From the NCBI GenBank assembly GCA_001775255.1, contig MFCJ01000084.1:1-5340 (forward strand): a DNA stretch of 5,340 nt. The letters run 5' to 3'. This DNA is from Candidatus Dadabacteria bacterium RIFCSPHIGHO2_12_FULL_53_21. Its GTDB lineage: Bacteria > Desulfobacterota_D > UBA1144 > Nemesobacterales > UBA2774. Below are positions 1 to 5,340 of this stretch, piece by piece. The position numbers were made by a program, and so were the translations under genes. A model generated the notes under the pieces. That model worked only from the letters and a program-made list of their open reading frames with translations. It searched no databases and was not told where the DNA came from. How positions within the stretch are numbered: the first letter of the stretch is position 1; each line of letters begins with the position of its first letter.

Positions 1-495
1 TGAGGCGACCTTCTTGATCGCTTTGGGATCGGTTTTTGGGGTGGGGGTAATGATGAACCGCTTACCCTTGAAAAGACCCGGGTCTCCCGACCTCACGCCC
101 GAGTTCTCGGTGCCTGCTATCGGATGGCCCCCTACGAAGCGGAGATGAGCGGGAAGTATCTTTTCTATGTCTCTCACGATCCTGCCCTTCACGCTCCCGA
201 CGTCCGTAATCACGGCCCCCTTCCCGGCGAGCGGTATTATTGCCTTCGCGGTTTTGACGATCTGCCCGACATTGGTTGCAATCACTATTATGCCGGCATC
301 GGAAATACTCCCGCGGAGGCCGGTGTATCCTTCGTCGATTATCTTTTCAGAAACCGCGAAATCGATGGAATCCCTGTCGGTATCTATGCCCGTGACGTTC
401 CCGATTCTGCCCGACTTTTTGAGAGACCACGCAAGCGAGCCGCCTATGAGCCCGAGGCCGACGATTGCGATCTTTTTGAATTCCTTATCCTTCAT
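1..495 (-). CDS. tyrA: Prephenate dehydrogenase, N-terminal part (runs off left edge)
   Basis: Cytosolic enzyme that oxidatively decarboxylates prephenate to 4-hydroxyphenylpyruvate with NAD(P)+, the committed step to tyrosine. Reading the minus strand from the ATG at 495 gives 165 open codons up to the window edge, so the C-terminal part is missing. Visible are the Rossmann motif GLGLIGGS (residues 13-20), an acidic D38 at the end of the second strand that usually favours NAD+, TDVGSVK (97-103), and GGHPIAGTE (122-130) containing the family's catalytic His (H124). The protein begins directly with the Rossmann fold, so there is no N-terminal chorismate mutase domain as in the E. coli bifunctional TyrA; any C-terminal ACT domain would lie outside. 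The start overlaps the hisC stop as ATGA, and AGGA lies 4 bases upstream, which indicates translational coupling. Identification is firm from the motifs; cofactor preference is inference. Confidence 0.95.
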   Translation of the reverse strand, partial: MKDKEFKKIAIVGLGLIGGSLAWSLKKSGRIGNVTGIDTDRDSIDFAVSEKIIDEGYTGLRGSISDAGIIVIATNVGQIVKTAKAIIPLAGKGAVITDVGSVKGRIVRDIEKILPAHLRFVGGHPIAGTENSGVRSGDPGLFKGKRFIITPTPKTDPKAIKKVAS

Positions 496-1613
496 TTTCC
501 TGTGACCTTTTTCATCGCCCTCACGAACCTCTCGTTCTCCTCCGGAAGCCCGACCGTCACGCGCAGGTGTGTTTTAAGCCCGTAGCCCCCGACGGGTCTC
601 ACTATCACCCCTTCCCTCAAGAGCGCATTATACAGCGGCATGGGGTCTTTCCCCAAGTCTATGAGTATGAAGTTCGTATAAGTAGGCGTATGGTTTATGC
701 CGAGCTTCCCGAGCTCGTCTTTTAGATACCTGAGCCCTTCCCTGTTCACGTCCCTCGACCTTTTCACGTGCTCATGGTCGTCGAGCGCGGCGATTGCGGC
801 CTCCTGTGCGATGGAGCTCGTATTAAAAGGATGCCTCGCCCTCTGCATGGCCGATATAATCTCCCGGTCGCCGACCCCGTAGCCGAGCCTTAGACCCGCG
901 AGGCCGTATATCTTGGAGAATGTCCTCACAGTCAGGATGGATTTGTCCCTGTATTGATATAACAGGGTATCAGGGTAGTCCGGGTCTTCCACGTACTCGA
1001 AGTAGGCTTCGTCTATTACTACAAGTACGTCCCCGCCGACATTATCCAGAAACCACTCCATCTCCTCCCTTTTTACCATCGTTCCCGTCGGATTATTGGG
1101 GTTCGCGATGAACACCACCCTCGTCCGCGGGGTGATACGCGAGTACATATCCCCGAGATTATGCTTGTAGTCGGGCATCGGGGAGATCACGGCTTTCGCG
1201 CCGACCGCCTGTGTGACTATCGGATATACGATGAACGCGAACTCGCCCATTACAGCTTCGTCCCCCGGGGATAAGAACGTCCTGGCCGCTATATCCAGCA
1301 CGTCGTTCGAGCCGTTCCCGAATATAAGCCTTTCGGGTGTTGTATCCAGGACGCCGGCGAGCTTGTGTTTAAGGTAAAACGCGTCCCCGTCGGGATAGCG
1401 GTGAATGTTGTCAAGCGCCTTTCTGGCCGCGTTAAGGGCGAGGGGCGAGGGGCCGACCGGGTTTTCGTTTGACGCGATTTTTATCGCGCCCGTGATGCCG
1501 AGCTCACGTTCGAGCTCCTCGACCGGCTTTCCGGGGACATAAGGTATCAAGTCCCTTACAAATGGATTGGGTTTTATCAATTCGGTCCCCTCGGGAACTG
1601 TAATTTTGAGCAA
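492..1613 (-). CDS. hisC: HisC-family PLP aminotransferase (histidinol-phosphate / aromatic aminotransferase)
   Basis: Fold-type I aminotransferase of 373 residues from the longest start, close to the family's usual 350-370. Visible motifs in order: SNENPVGPSP (48-57), FGNGSND (98-104), NPNNPTG (171-177), VIDEAYFEY (199-207; D201 should contact the PLP ring nitrogen and Y204 its O3'), TFSKIYGLAGLRLGY (231-245) with K234 as the PLP Schiff-base lysine, and LRVTVG (350-355) whose Arg should bind the substrate carboxylate. All key residues are present. HisC makes histidinol phosphate, but many HisC-like enzymes transaminate aromatic keto acids. The 4-base overlap with tyrA suggests tyrosine or phenylalanine synthesis, and dual use is possible. 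The longest start is TTG at 1613, with no clear ribosome binding site. A second in-frame TTG at 1580 (protein starting MIKPNPFVRD, 362 residues) has GAGGGG 6 bases upstream and may be the real start. Confidence 0.93.
   Translation of the reverse strand: MLKITVPEGTELIKPNPFVRDLIPYVPGKPVEELERELGITGAIKIASNENPVGPSPLALNAARKALDNIHRYPDGDAFYLKHKLAGVLDTTPERLIFGNGSNDVLDIAARTFLSPGDEAVMGEFAFIVYPIVTQAVGAKAVISPMPDYKHNLGDMYSRITPRTRVVFIANPNNPTGTMVKREEMEWFLDNVGGDVLVVIDEAYFEYVEDPDYPDTLLYQYRDKSILTVRTFSKIYGLAGLRLGYGVGDREIISAMQRARHPFNTSSIAQEAAIAALDDHEHVKRSRDVNREGLRYLKDELGKLGINHTPTYTNFILIDLGKDPMPLYNALLREGVIVRPVGGYGLKTHLRVTVGLPEENERFVRAMKKVTGK
1578..1592 (-). promoter_or_regulatory. Candidate ribosome binding site and alternative TTG start of hisC
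   Basis: On the minus strand GAGGGG (1592-1587) precedes an in-frame TTG (1580-1578) by 6 bases. The TTG at 1613 has only a poor purine stretch before it. The residues lost by using the inner start (about 11) precede the conserved N-terminal stretch KPNPFVRDLIPYVPGKP, so nothing functional would be removed. This favours the shorter protein but does not prove it. Confidence 0.45.
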
Positions 1614-1667
1614 TGAACTTTTAAGGACGCTGTAGTCGAATGCTCAGATTTCTTAATAAAAAGAATT

Positions 1668-1696
1668 AATCTATCACCAGCGCCGATATGAGGCAA
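1668..1696 (-). promoter_or_regulatory. Candidate sigma70-type promoter for hisC-tyrA
   Basis: Minus strand: TTGCCT (1696-1691) as -35 and TAGATT (1673-1668) as -10, each matching four of six consensus bases, separated by exactly 17 bases. Transcription would start near 1661, giving a leader of about 48 or 80 bases depending on which TTG start of hisC is used. It is the best pair seen in the spacer for this direction, but a match this weak can arise by chance in AT-rich DNA. Confidence 0.35.
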
Positions 1697-1712
1697 GGAC
1701 GGACGGCGCCTG
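1678..1712. repeat. Imperfect inverted repeat in the hisC-mutS divergent spacer
   Basis: Left arm CAGCGCCG (1678-1685) pairs with right arm CGGCGCCTG (1704-1712), eight base pairs with one unpaired G in the right arm and 18 bases between the arms. The candidate hisC -35 box lies between the arms, so the repeat could be an operator. There is no T-run, so it is not a terminator. Function is unknown and chance remains possible. Confidence 0.35.
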
Positions 1713-1761
1713 CATTATTGTATTGCTTCTCGCCCCGCCCTTCAAGGAGACAAGGCGCAAA

Positions 1762-1790
1762 TTGAGAGTTAGGCGTCCAGTCGATATAAT
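1762..1790 (+). promoter_or_regulatory. Strong sigma70-type promoter for mutS
   Basis: TTGAGA (1762-1767, five of six consensus bases) and a perfect TATAAT (1785-1790) are separated by exactly 17 bases. The expected start site is about A1797, only 4 bases before the mutS ATG at 1801, which would give a nearly leaderless mRNA. The promoter sits inside the open frame that extends upstream of that ATG to a TTG at 1723, which argues against the longer mutS start. The prediction is from sequence match alone. Confidence 0.7.
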
Positions 1791-1800
1791 CTACACATCG

Positions 1801-4404
1801 ATGCCCGCTGAAACCCCTATGCTGAAACAGTATCTGACGATGAAAAAGGAATACCCGGACTCTATTCTCTTTTTCAGGCTCGGGGACTTTTACGAGATGT
1901 TTTATGAAGACGCGAAGGTCGCCTCAAAGATCCTGGGCATCGCGCTCACCTCCAGGAACAAATCGGACAAGAATCCTGTCCCCCTATGCGGCGTGCCCCA
2001 TCACAGCGCGGAGCCGTACCTGGTGAAGCTGCTCAAGAGCGGGCATAAGGTCGCGATCTGCGAGCAGATCGAGGACCCCAGATCCGCGAAGGGTGTGGTA
2101 AAACGGAAGGTCGTGAGGGTGCTCACCCCGGGGGCTGTGCTCGATTCGGAGAATCTCGATTCCAAGTCGAACAATTATCTGGCGAGCGTTTATGCGGGGA
2201 ACACCGCTTACGGACTCGCTTATACGGATATATCGACGGGGCTATTCAGGACCGCCGTCTTCGGCACAATCGAGGAGCTCATGGACGAGATATTTCAGAT
2301 AGAGCCCAAGGAGATACTCCTCCAGGAGGTATCGGACGATAAACACGCCCTGAGCGCTTCGTTCGGGAAGTCGTCTAATCCGCTACTCACGCTGCTCGAT
2401 TCCTGGGTCTGGGACACGGACCGCGCGCGGGGGCTTCTCCTCGAGCACCTGTCCTCAAAGACGCTTGAGGCGTTCGGACTCGAAAATAAACCCGAGGCGG
2501 TATCCGCATCGGGCGCGCTTATACAGTATTTAAGGGACACGCAGATGGAGGATATGCCTCCGCTCGATGCGCCTCTCTTCTATGAGAAATCGGATTTTCT
2601 GCTTATCGACGATTCGTCGAAGAAGAATCTTGAGCTGTTGAAGTCGTCGGGCGGCGATACCGCGGGGTCCCTCCTATGGGTATTGGATGAAACGATGACC
2701 GCGATGGGCGGGAGGCTGCTCAAGCAATGGATAAATTACCCGCTGCTGGATAAAGGCGAGATAGAAGAGAGGCTCGATGCGGTGGAAGAGCTAAAGCGGA
2801 AAGCGGCGATAAGGGGCGAGATAAGGAGCACGCTTAAAGAGATAAGCGATATAGAGAGGCTTATCGGAAGAATAGCGACCTCGTCCGCAAGGCCGAGGGA
2901 CCTGGGGTCGCTTCGTGACTCCTCTCAGTACATAAAGAAAATAAAGACGGCGCTCCGCGGTGCGGGCTCGGGGGTATTGAAAAATACCGCCGAACACCTC
3001 GATGATTTGAGCGATCTCAGGGAAATCCTCGAGAGGACGCTCGTCGGCGAGCCTCCCCTATCGGCGCGGGACGGCGGAATTATAAGGGAGGGAGTGAGCG
3101 GGGAGCTCGACGAACTCCGATCCCTCAGGCGGGACGGGAGGAAGTGGATCGCAGAGCTCGAGGCGAAGGAGAAAAGCGCCTCCGGAATTAACTCGCTCAA
3201 AGTGAGCTATAACAGGGTGTTCGGATATTACATAGAGGTTTCAAAGGCGAACCTCGCCCTCGTTCCGGAGGGGTACATCAGGAGGCAGACGCTGGCAAAC
3301 GCCGAACGGTACATCACCGAAGAGCTGAAGGGGTATGAGGAGAAAATCCTCGGGGCGGAAGACAGGATACTCGAACTCGAAAAGGAGCTCTTTGAGGAAC
3401 TGAGAAAAAAAGTGGCCCGGGAATCGGAGAGGATCAGGCGGACCTCATCCCTGATAGCCGGTATAGACGTGCTGTGCTCGCTATCCGAAGCTGCCGAAAA
3501 ATACTCCTATGTGAGACCGCAGATTGCCGATTCCGGAATCATAGAGCTAAAGAACAACAGGCACCCGGTCGTCGAGAGAATGGAGCTGGGGGAGCGTTTC
3601 GTGCCGAACGACATAAGGCTGGATACGGATGAGAACCAGTTCCTTATAATCACGGGCCCTAACATGGCGGGTAAATCGACCCTCATCAGGCAGGTGGCTC
3701 TATCGGTGATAATGGCCCAGATGGGCAGCTTCGTCCCCTCGACGCACGCGAGGATCGGGATAACGGACAGGATATTCACCAGGGTGGGCGCATCCGATAA
3801 CCTGGCGAAAGGGCACTCGACGTTCATGGTGGAGATGGTCGAGACCGCCTACATACTGAGACACGCGACCGCCAGGAGCCTCGTCATTCTGGACGAGATA
3901 GGCAGGGGGACGAGCACCTTTGACGGAATGAGCATAGCATGGGCGGTCGCCGAGTACCTTCACGACAGGGGGACGATGACCCTGTTTGCGACGCACTACC
4001 ACGAGCTTGCCGGGCTCGCGGTGTCAAAGCGGAGGACCAAAAACTATAATGTATATGTAAAAGATAACGGGGAAAGGATCGTATTCCTGAGGAAGCTCAT
4101 CCCGGGGGCGGCCAGCCACAGCTACGGCATACAGGTTGCCAAGCTTGCGGGGGTGCCGGATGCGGTCATCAGGAATGCGCAGAAGGTATTATCAAAGCTG
4201 GAGAAATCTCAGACAGACCTGAGGTCTTCCATGACCGGGGGGCAGATATCCCTGTTCGGGGAGGCGGCGGTGAAAGAAACTATGGAAGAGCACCCGGTTA
4301 TTAGCGAGATCAGGGCGCTCGATACGAATTCCATGACCCCTCTCGACGCCCTTGCAAAACTGGCCGAGATTAAAAATAAGCTCGAGGGCGGTCAGGATAA
4401 CTGA
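1801..4404 (+). CDS. mutS: DNA mismatch repair protein MutS
   Basis: Cytosolic ATPase that binds mismatches and small loops and recruits MutL. It has 867 residues from this ATG (E. coli MutS has 853). Domains in order: mismatch-binding domain (about 1-115) with GDFYEMF, whose F30 and E32 form the Phe-x-Glu reader; connector (about 125-245); lever and clamp (about 265-560), with the conserved NRVFGYYIEV segment near 471-480; ATPase with Walker A GPNMAGKS (619-626, K625), signature STFMVEM (673-679), Walker B VILDE (695-699) and ATHYHEL (730-736); helix-turn-helix region near 769-786. QISLF (815-819) fits a beta-clamp binding motif, and a C-terminal tail resembling the E. coli tetramerisation helices is present. 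So this is full-length MutS1, not the MutS2 type. The frame is open back to a TTG at 1723, but conservation begins with TPMLKQYL and the promoter lies inside that extension, so ATG 1801 is chosen. No Shine-Dalgarno sequence is visible. Confidence 0.97.
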   Translation: MPAETPMLKQYLTMKKEYPDSILFFRLGDFYEMFYEDAKVASKILGIALTSRNKSDKNPVPLCGVPHHSAEPYLVKLLKSGHKVAICEQIEDPRSAKGVVKRKVVRVLTPGAVLDSENLDSKSNNYLASVYAGNTAYGLAYTDISTGLFRTAVFGTIEELMDEIFQIEPKEILLQEVSDDKHALSASFGKSSNPLLTLLDSWVWDTDRARGLLLEHLSSKTLEAFGLENKPEAVSASGALIQYLRDTQMEDMPPLDAPLFYEKSDFLLIDDSSKKNLELLKSSGGDTAGSLLWVLDETMTAMGGRLLKQWINYPLLDKGEIEERLDAVEELKRKAAIRGEIRSTLKEISDIERLIGRIATSSARPRDLGSLRDSSQYIKKIKTALRGAGSGVLKNTAEHLDDLSDLREILERTLVGEPPLSARDGGIIREGVSGELDELRSLRRDGRKWIAELEAKEKSASGINSLKVSYNRVFGYYIEVSKANLALVPEGYIRRQTLANAERYITEELKGYEEKILGAEDRILELEKELFEELRKKVARESERIRRTSSLIAGIDVLCSLSEAAEKYSYVRPQIADSGIIELKNNRHPVVERMELGERFVPNDIRLDTDENQFLIITGPNMAGKSTLIRQVALSVIMAQMGSFVPSTHARIGITDRIFTRVGASDNLAKGHSTFMVEMVETAYILRHATARSLVILDEIGRGTSTFDGMSIAWAVAEYLHDRGTMTLFATHYHELAGLAVSKRRTKNYNVYVKDNGERIVFLRKLIPGAASHSYGIQVAKLAGVPDAVIRNAQKVLSKLEKSQTDLRSSMTGGQISLFGEAAVKETMEEHPVISEIRALDTNSMTPLDALAKLAEIKNKLEGGQDN

Positions 4405-4429
4405 GAGGCATTTTCCGTTGCAGGAAACC

Positions 4430-4792
4430 ATGACTGACAGAAAATCGCTCGGCAGGAAAGGCGAGGATATAGCGTGCAAGGCGCTTAAAAGGGATAGGTA
4501 TAAGATTGTCGAGAAGAATTACAGGTGCAGGCAGGGCGAGATCGACATCATAGCCGAAGACAAGGGCAAGGTGCTTTGCTTCGTCGAGGTTAAGGCCAAG
4601 TCGTCTACAGGCTTCGGCCTCCCTGAGGAAGCCGTCACCCGGCGTAAACAGAGCAAGATCCAGGCGGCCGCGTTCAGTTACATCGAGTCAAAAGGTCTTA
4701 AATCGAGGGCCATGCGCTTCGACGTCGTTTCCGTCGACCTAGTCAGCCTGGTGAGCAGGATTATAAAGAACGCGTTCGACGCGGATATGTGA
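4430..4792 (+). CDS. yraN: UPF0102 (YraN) family nuclease-like protein
   Basis: Small cytosolic protein of 120 residues, the usual size for UPF0102. Family hallmarks are GRKGEDIA (8-15), NYRCRQGEIDIIA (30-42), FVEVKAKSS (51-59), FGLPEEAV (62-69) and RFDVVSV (96-102). E12, D39 and the E53-x-K55 pair look like a PD-(D/E)xK nuclease core, so metal-dependent endonuclease activity is plausible, but the biological role of the family is poorly defined. The ATG at 4430 is chosen because AGGAA ends 3 bases before the C-C-ATG context, about 4-5 bases upstream, and because family similarity begins at GRKGE; the open frame extends to an ATG at 4352 inside mutS, which is unlikely. The gene follows the mutS stop by 25 bases on the same strand with no terminator, so co-transcription with mutS is likely. 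A link to DNA repair is inference from position and fold. Confidence 0.93.
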   Translation: MTDRKSLGRKGEDIACKALKRDRYKIVEKNYRCRQGEIDIIAEDKGKVLCFVEVKAKSSTGFGLPEEAVTRRKQSKIQAAAFSYIESKGLKSRAMRFDVVSVDLVSLVSRIIKNAFDADM

Positions 4793-4825
4793 CGGATTCG
4801 TCTCCGAGGCCCGGTTCTTAATCCC

Positions 4826-4849
4826 AATATCCCACAATCATTGGATATT
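4826..4849. repeat. AT-rich dyad between yraN and groES
   Basis: AATATCC (4826-4832) and GGATATT (4843-4849) form a perfect 7-base inverted repeat with a 10-base loop. A competing pairing, ATCCCAAT (4821-4828) with ATTGGAT (4840-4846) with one bulged C, overlaps it. The stem is short, AT-rich and followed only by TTTGTT, so it is a poor intrinsic terminator for mutS-yraN. It lies about 50 bases upstream of the groES -35 box and could be a protein-binding site. It does not match the CIRCE heat-shock operator. Confidence 0.4.
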
Positions 4850-4900
4850 TGTTCGTCATTTGATATATATGCGGGAAACATCCTTTTTAGACCCCGACCC

Positions 4901-4928
4901 TTGACATGGCCGAATAGATGCATATTTT
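4901..4928 (+). promoter_or_regulatory. Probable promoter of groES-groEL
   Basis: A perfect TTGACA (4901-4906) is followed after 16 bases by TATTTT (4923-4928, four of six consensus bases); TTTTAT (4925-4930) with an 18-base spacer is an alternative -10. Transcription would start near 4935, leaving a leader of about 63 AT-rich bases. This is a vegetative sigma70-type signal. I see no CIRCE operator and no good heat-shock sigma factor (CTTGAA / CCCCAT) pair. Confidence 0.6.
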
Positions 4929-4982
4929 ATAGCTAGTTTTCTATCTGATTTAAGTTATATAACCCGACATATATATCTATCC

Positions 4983-4988
4983 AGGAGG
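4983..4988 (+). promoter_or_regulatory. Consensus ribosome binding site of groES
   Basis: AGGAGG lies 9 bases before the groES ATG at 4998. It is a full match to the anti-Shine-Dalgarno core, fitting a highly expressed chaperonin, and it fixes the groES start. Confidence 0.85.
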
Positions 4989-4997
4989 CTTCTTGTT

Positions 4998-5285
4998 ATG
5001 GGTGTAAAACCGCTTAACGAAAAGGTATTGATTAAGAGAGTCGATGCGCCTGAAAAGACCAAGGGCGGCATTATCATCCCCGATACCGTGACTGAAAAAC
5101 CGCAGGAGGGAGAGGTGGTTGCGGTGGGCAAAGGCAAAGTTCTCGAGAACGGCTCCACAAGGGCGCTCGATGTAAAAAAGGGCGACAGGGTGCTGTTCGG
5201 GAAGTACGGGGGCATGGAGATAAATTTTAAGGGCGATGACTATGTCATCCTCGACGAAAGTGAAATCTTGGCGATAGTTGAATAA
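4998..5285 (+). CDS. groES: Co-chaperonin GroES (Hsp10)
   Basis: Cytosolic 95-residue protein, the standard length. Seven copies form the lid that caps the GroEL ring and encloses folding substrates in the ATP-driven cycle. Visible features are the N-terminal strand VKPLNEKVLIKR (3-14), the mobile loop around 16-34 with GGIIIP (23-28) whose hydrophobic residues bind GroEL, GEVVAVGKGK (38-47), KKGDRVLFGKYGG (60-72) and the C-terminal strand DYVILDESEILAIVE (81-95). Nothing is missing. A strong ribosome binding site fixes the start. groEL follows 27 bases later on the same strand, the usual bicistronic chaperonin operon. Transcription probably starts at the TTGACA promoter upstream; the absence of CIRCE suggests control by something other than HrcA at this site. 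Confidence 0.98.
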   Translation: MGVKPLNEKVLIKRVDAPEKTKGGIIIPDTVTEKPQEGEVVAVGKGKVLENGSTRALDVKKGDRVLFGKYGGMEINFKGDDYVILDESEILAIVE

Positions 5286-5312
5286 TAAAATACACCGGAG
5301 GTAAGAAGAACA

Positions 5313-5340
5313 ATGGCAGCTAAGGAAATAAAATTTGAGA
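5313..5340 (+). CDS. groEL: Chaperonin GroEL (Hsp60), first nine codons only
   Basis: The window ends 28 bases into this gene. The visible residues MAAKEIKFE match the typical N-terminus of GroEL (MAAK-x-[IV]-K-F). GGAGGT (5297-5302) ends 10 bases before the ATG, a strong ribosome binding site. Position directly after groES supports the call. GroEL is the double-ring ATPase that folds proteins inside its cavity with GroES as lid. Nothing can be said of the rest of the protein from this window. Confidence 0.92.

Noticed and set aside
124..585. Two overlapping plus-strand open frames across tyrA and the end of hisC
   Set aside because: Both are antisense to tyrA and hisC, which have clear family motifs in the minus-strand frames.
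1688..1765. 25-codon open frame starting ATG in the hisC-mutS spacer
   Set aside because: No ribosome binding site, no recognisable sequence, and a length expected by chance.
1723..1800. N-terminal extension of mutS from TTG 1723 (26 extra residues)
   Set aside because: The extension has a basic, low-complexity sequence unlike MutS, and a near-consensus promoter lies inside it; MutS similarity begins just after the ATG at 1801.
2054..2071. Near-perfect palindrome CGATCTGC-GA-GCAGATCG inside mutS
   Set aside because: It encodes the highly conserved AICEQIE segment of MutS; the symmetry follows from those codons, so there is no reason to infer a separate function.
4842..4869. Second possible promoter TTGGAT ... 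TATATA upstream of groES
   Set aside because: The -35 matches only three of six bases and the region is simply AT-rich; the TTGACA promoter downstream is much better.
4873..4888. Possible small terminator GGGA-AACA-TCCT followed by T residues
   Set aside because: The stem is only three Watson-Crick pairs plus one G-T pair, too weak to call an intrinsic terminator.
4678..4923. Minus-strand open frame across the end of yraN and the spacer
   Set aside because: It is largely antisense to conserved yraN residues, has no homology that I recognise and no good ribosome binding site.
4955..5215. Minus-strand open frame antisense to groES
   Set aside because: It is a shadow of the groES coding frame, with a serine- and proline-rich translation and no recognisable family.

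Overview
This window is ordinary bacterial housekeeping DNA, densely coded and moderately GC-rich. Arg AGG and Ile ATA codons appear often by eye. Gene order and protein sequences suit a free-living Gram-negative-type bacterium, perhaps Desulfobacterota (Deltaproteobacteria) or a related candidate lineage. That placement is a low-confidence inference, because no marker here fixes the taxon. I found no mobile element, CRISPR array, rRNA, tRNA or undescribed system.

Left part, minus strand (1-1613): an aromatic amino acid operon. A HisC-family PLP aminotransferase (hisC) is followed, with a 4-base ATGA overlap, by tyrA (prephenate dehydrogenase), which runs off the left edge. Prephenate dehydrogenase makes 4-hydroxyphenylpyruvate, and a HisC-type transaminase can convert that to tyrosine, so the pair may form the end of tyrosine synthesis. 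The same transaminase could also, or instead, serve histidine synthesis.

Divergent spacer (1614-1800): separates hisC from mutS. It holds a strong sigma70-like promoter for mutS whose predicted start site is only about 4 bases before the mutS ATG, a weaker candidate promoter for hisC, and an imperfect inverted repeat around the hisC -35 box.

Middle, plus strand (1801-4792): a complete mutS (DNA mismatch recognition ATPase), then 25 bases later yraN, a UPF0102 protein with a nuclease-like fold. They are probably co-transcribed.

Right part (4793-5340): a 205-base AT-rich spacer with a small dyad, a consensus TTGACA -35 box and a strong ribosome binding site leads into groES. The first nine codons of groEL follow 27 bases later. 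This is the standard GroES-GroEL chaperonin operon. No CIRCE heat-shock operator is visible before it.
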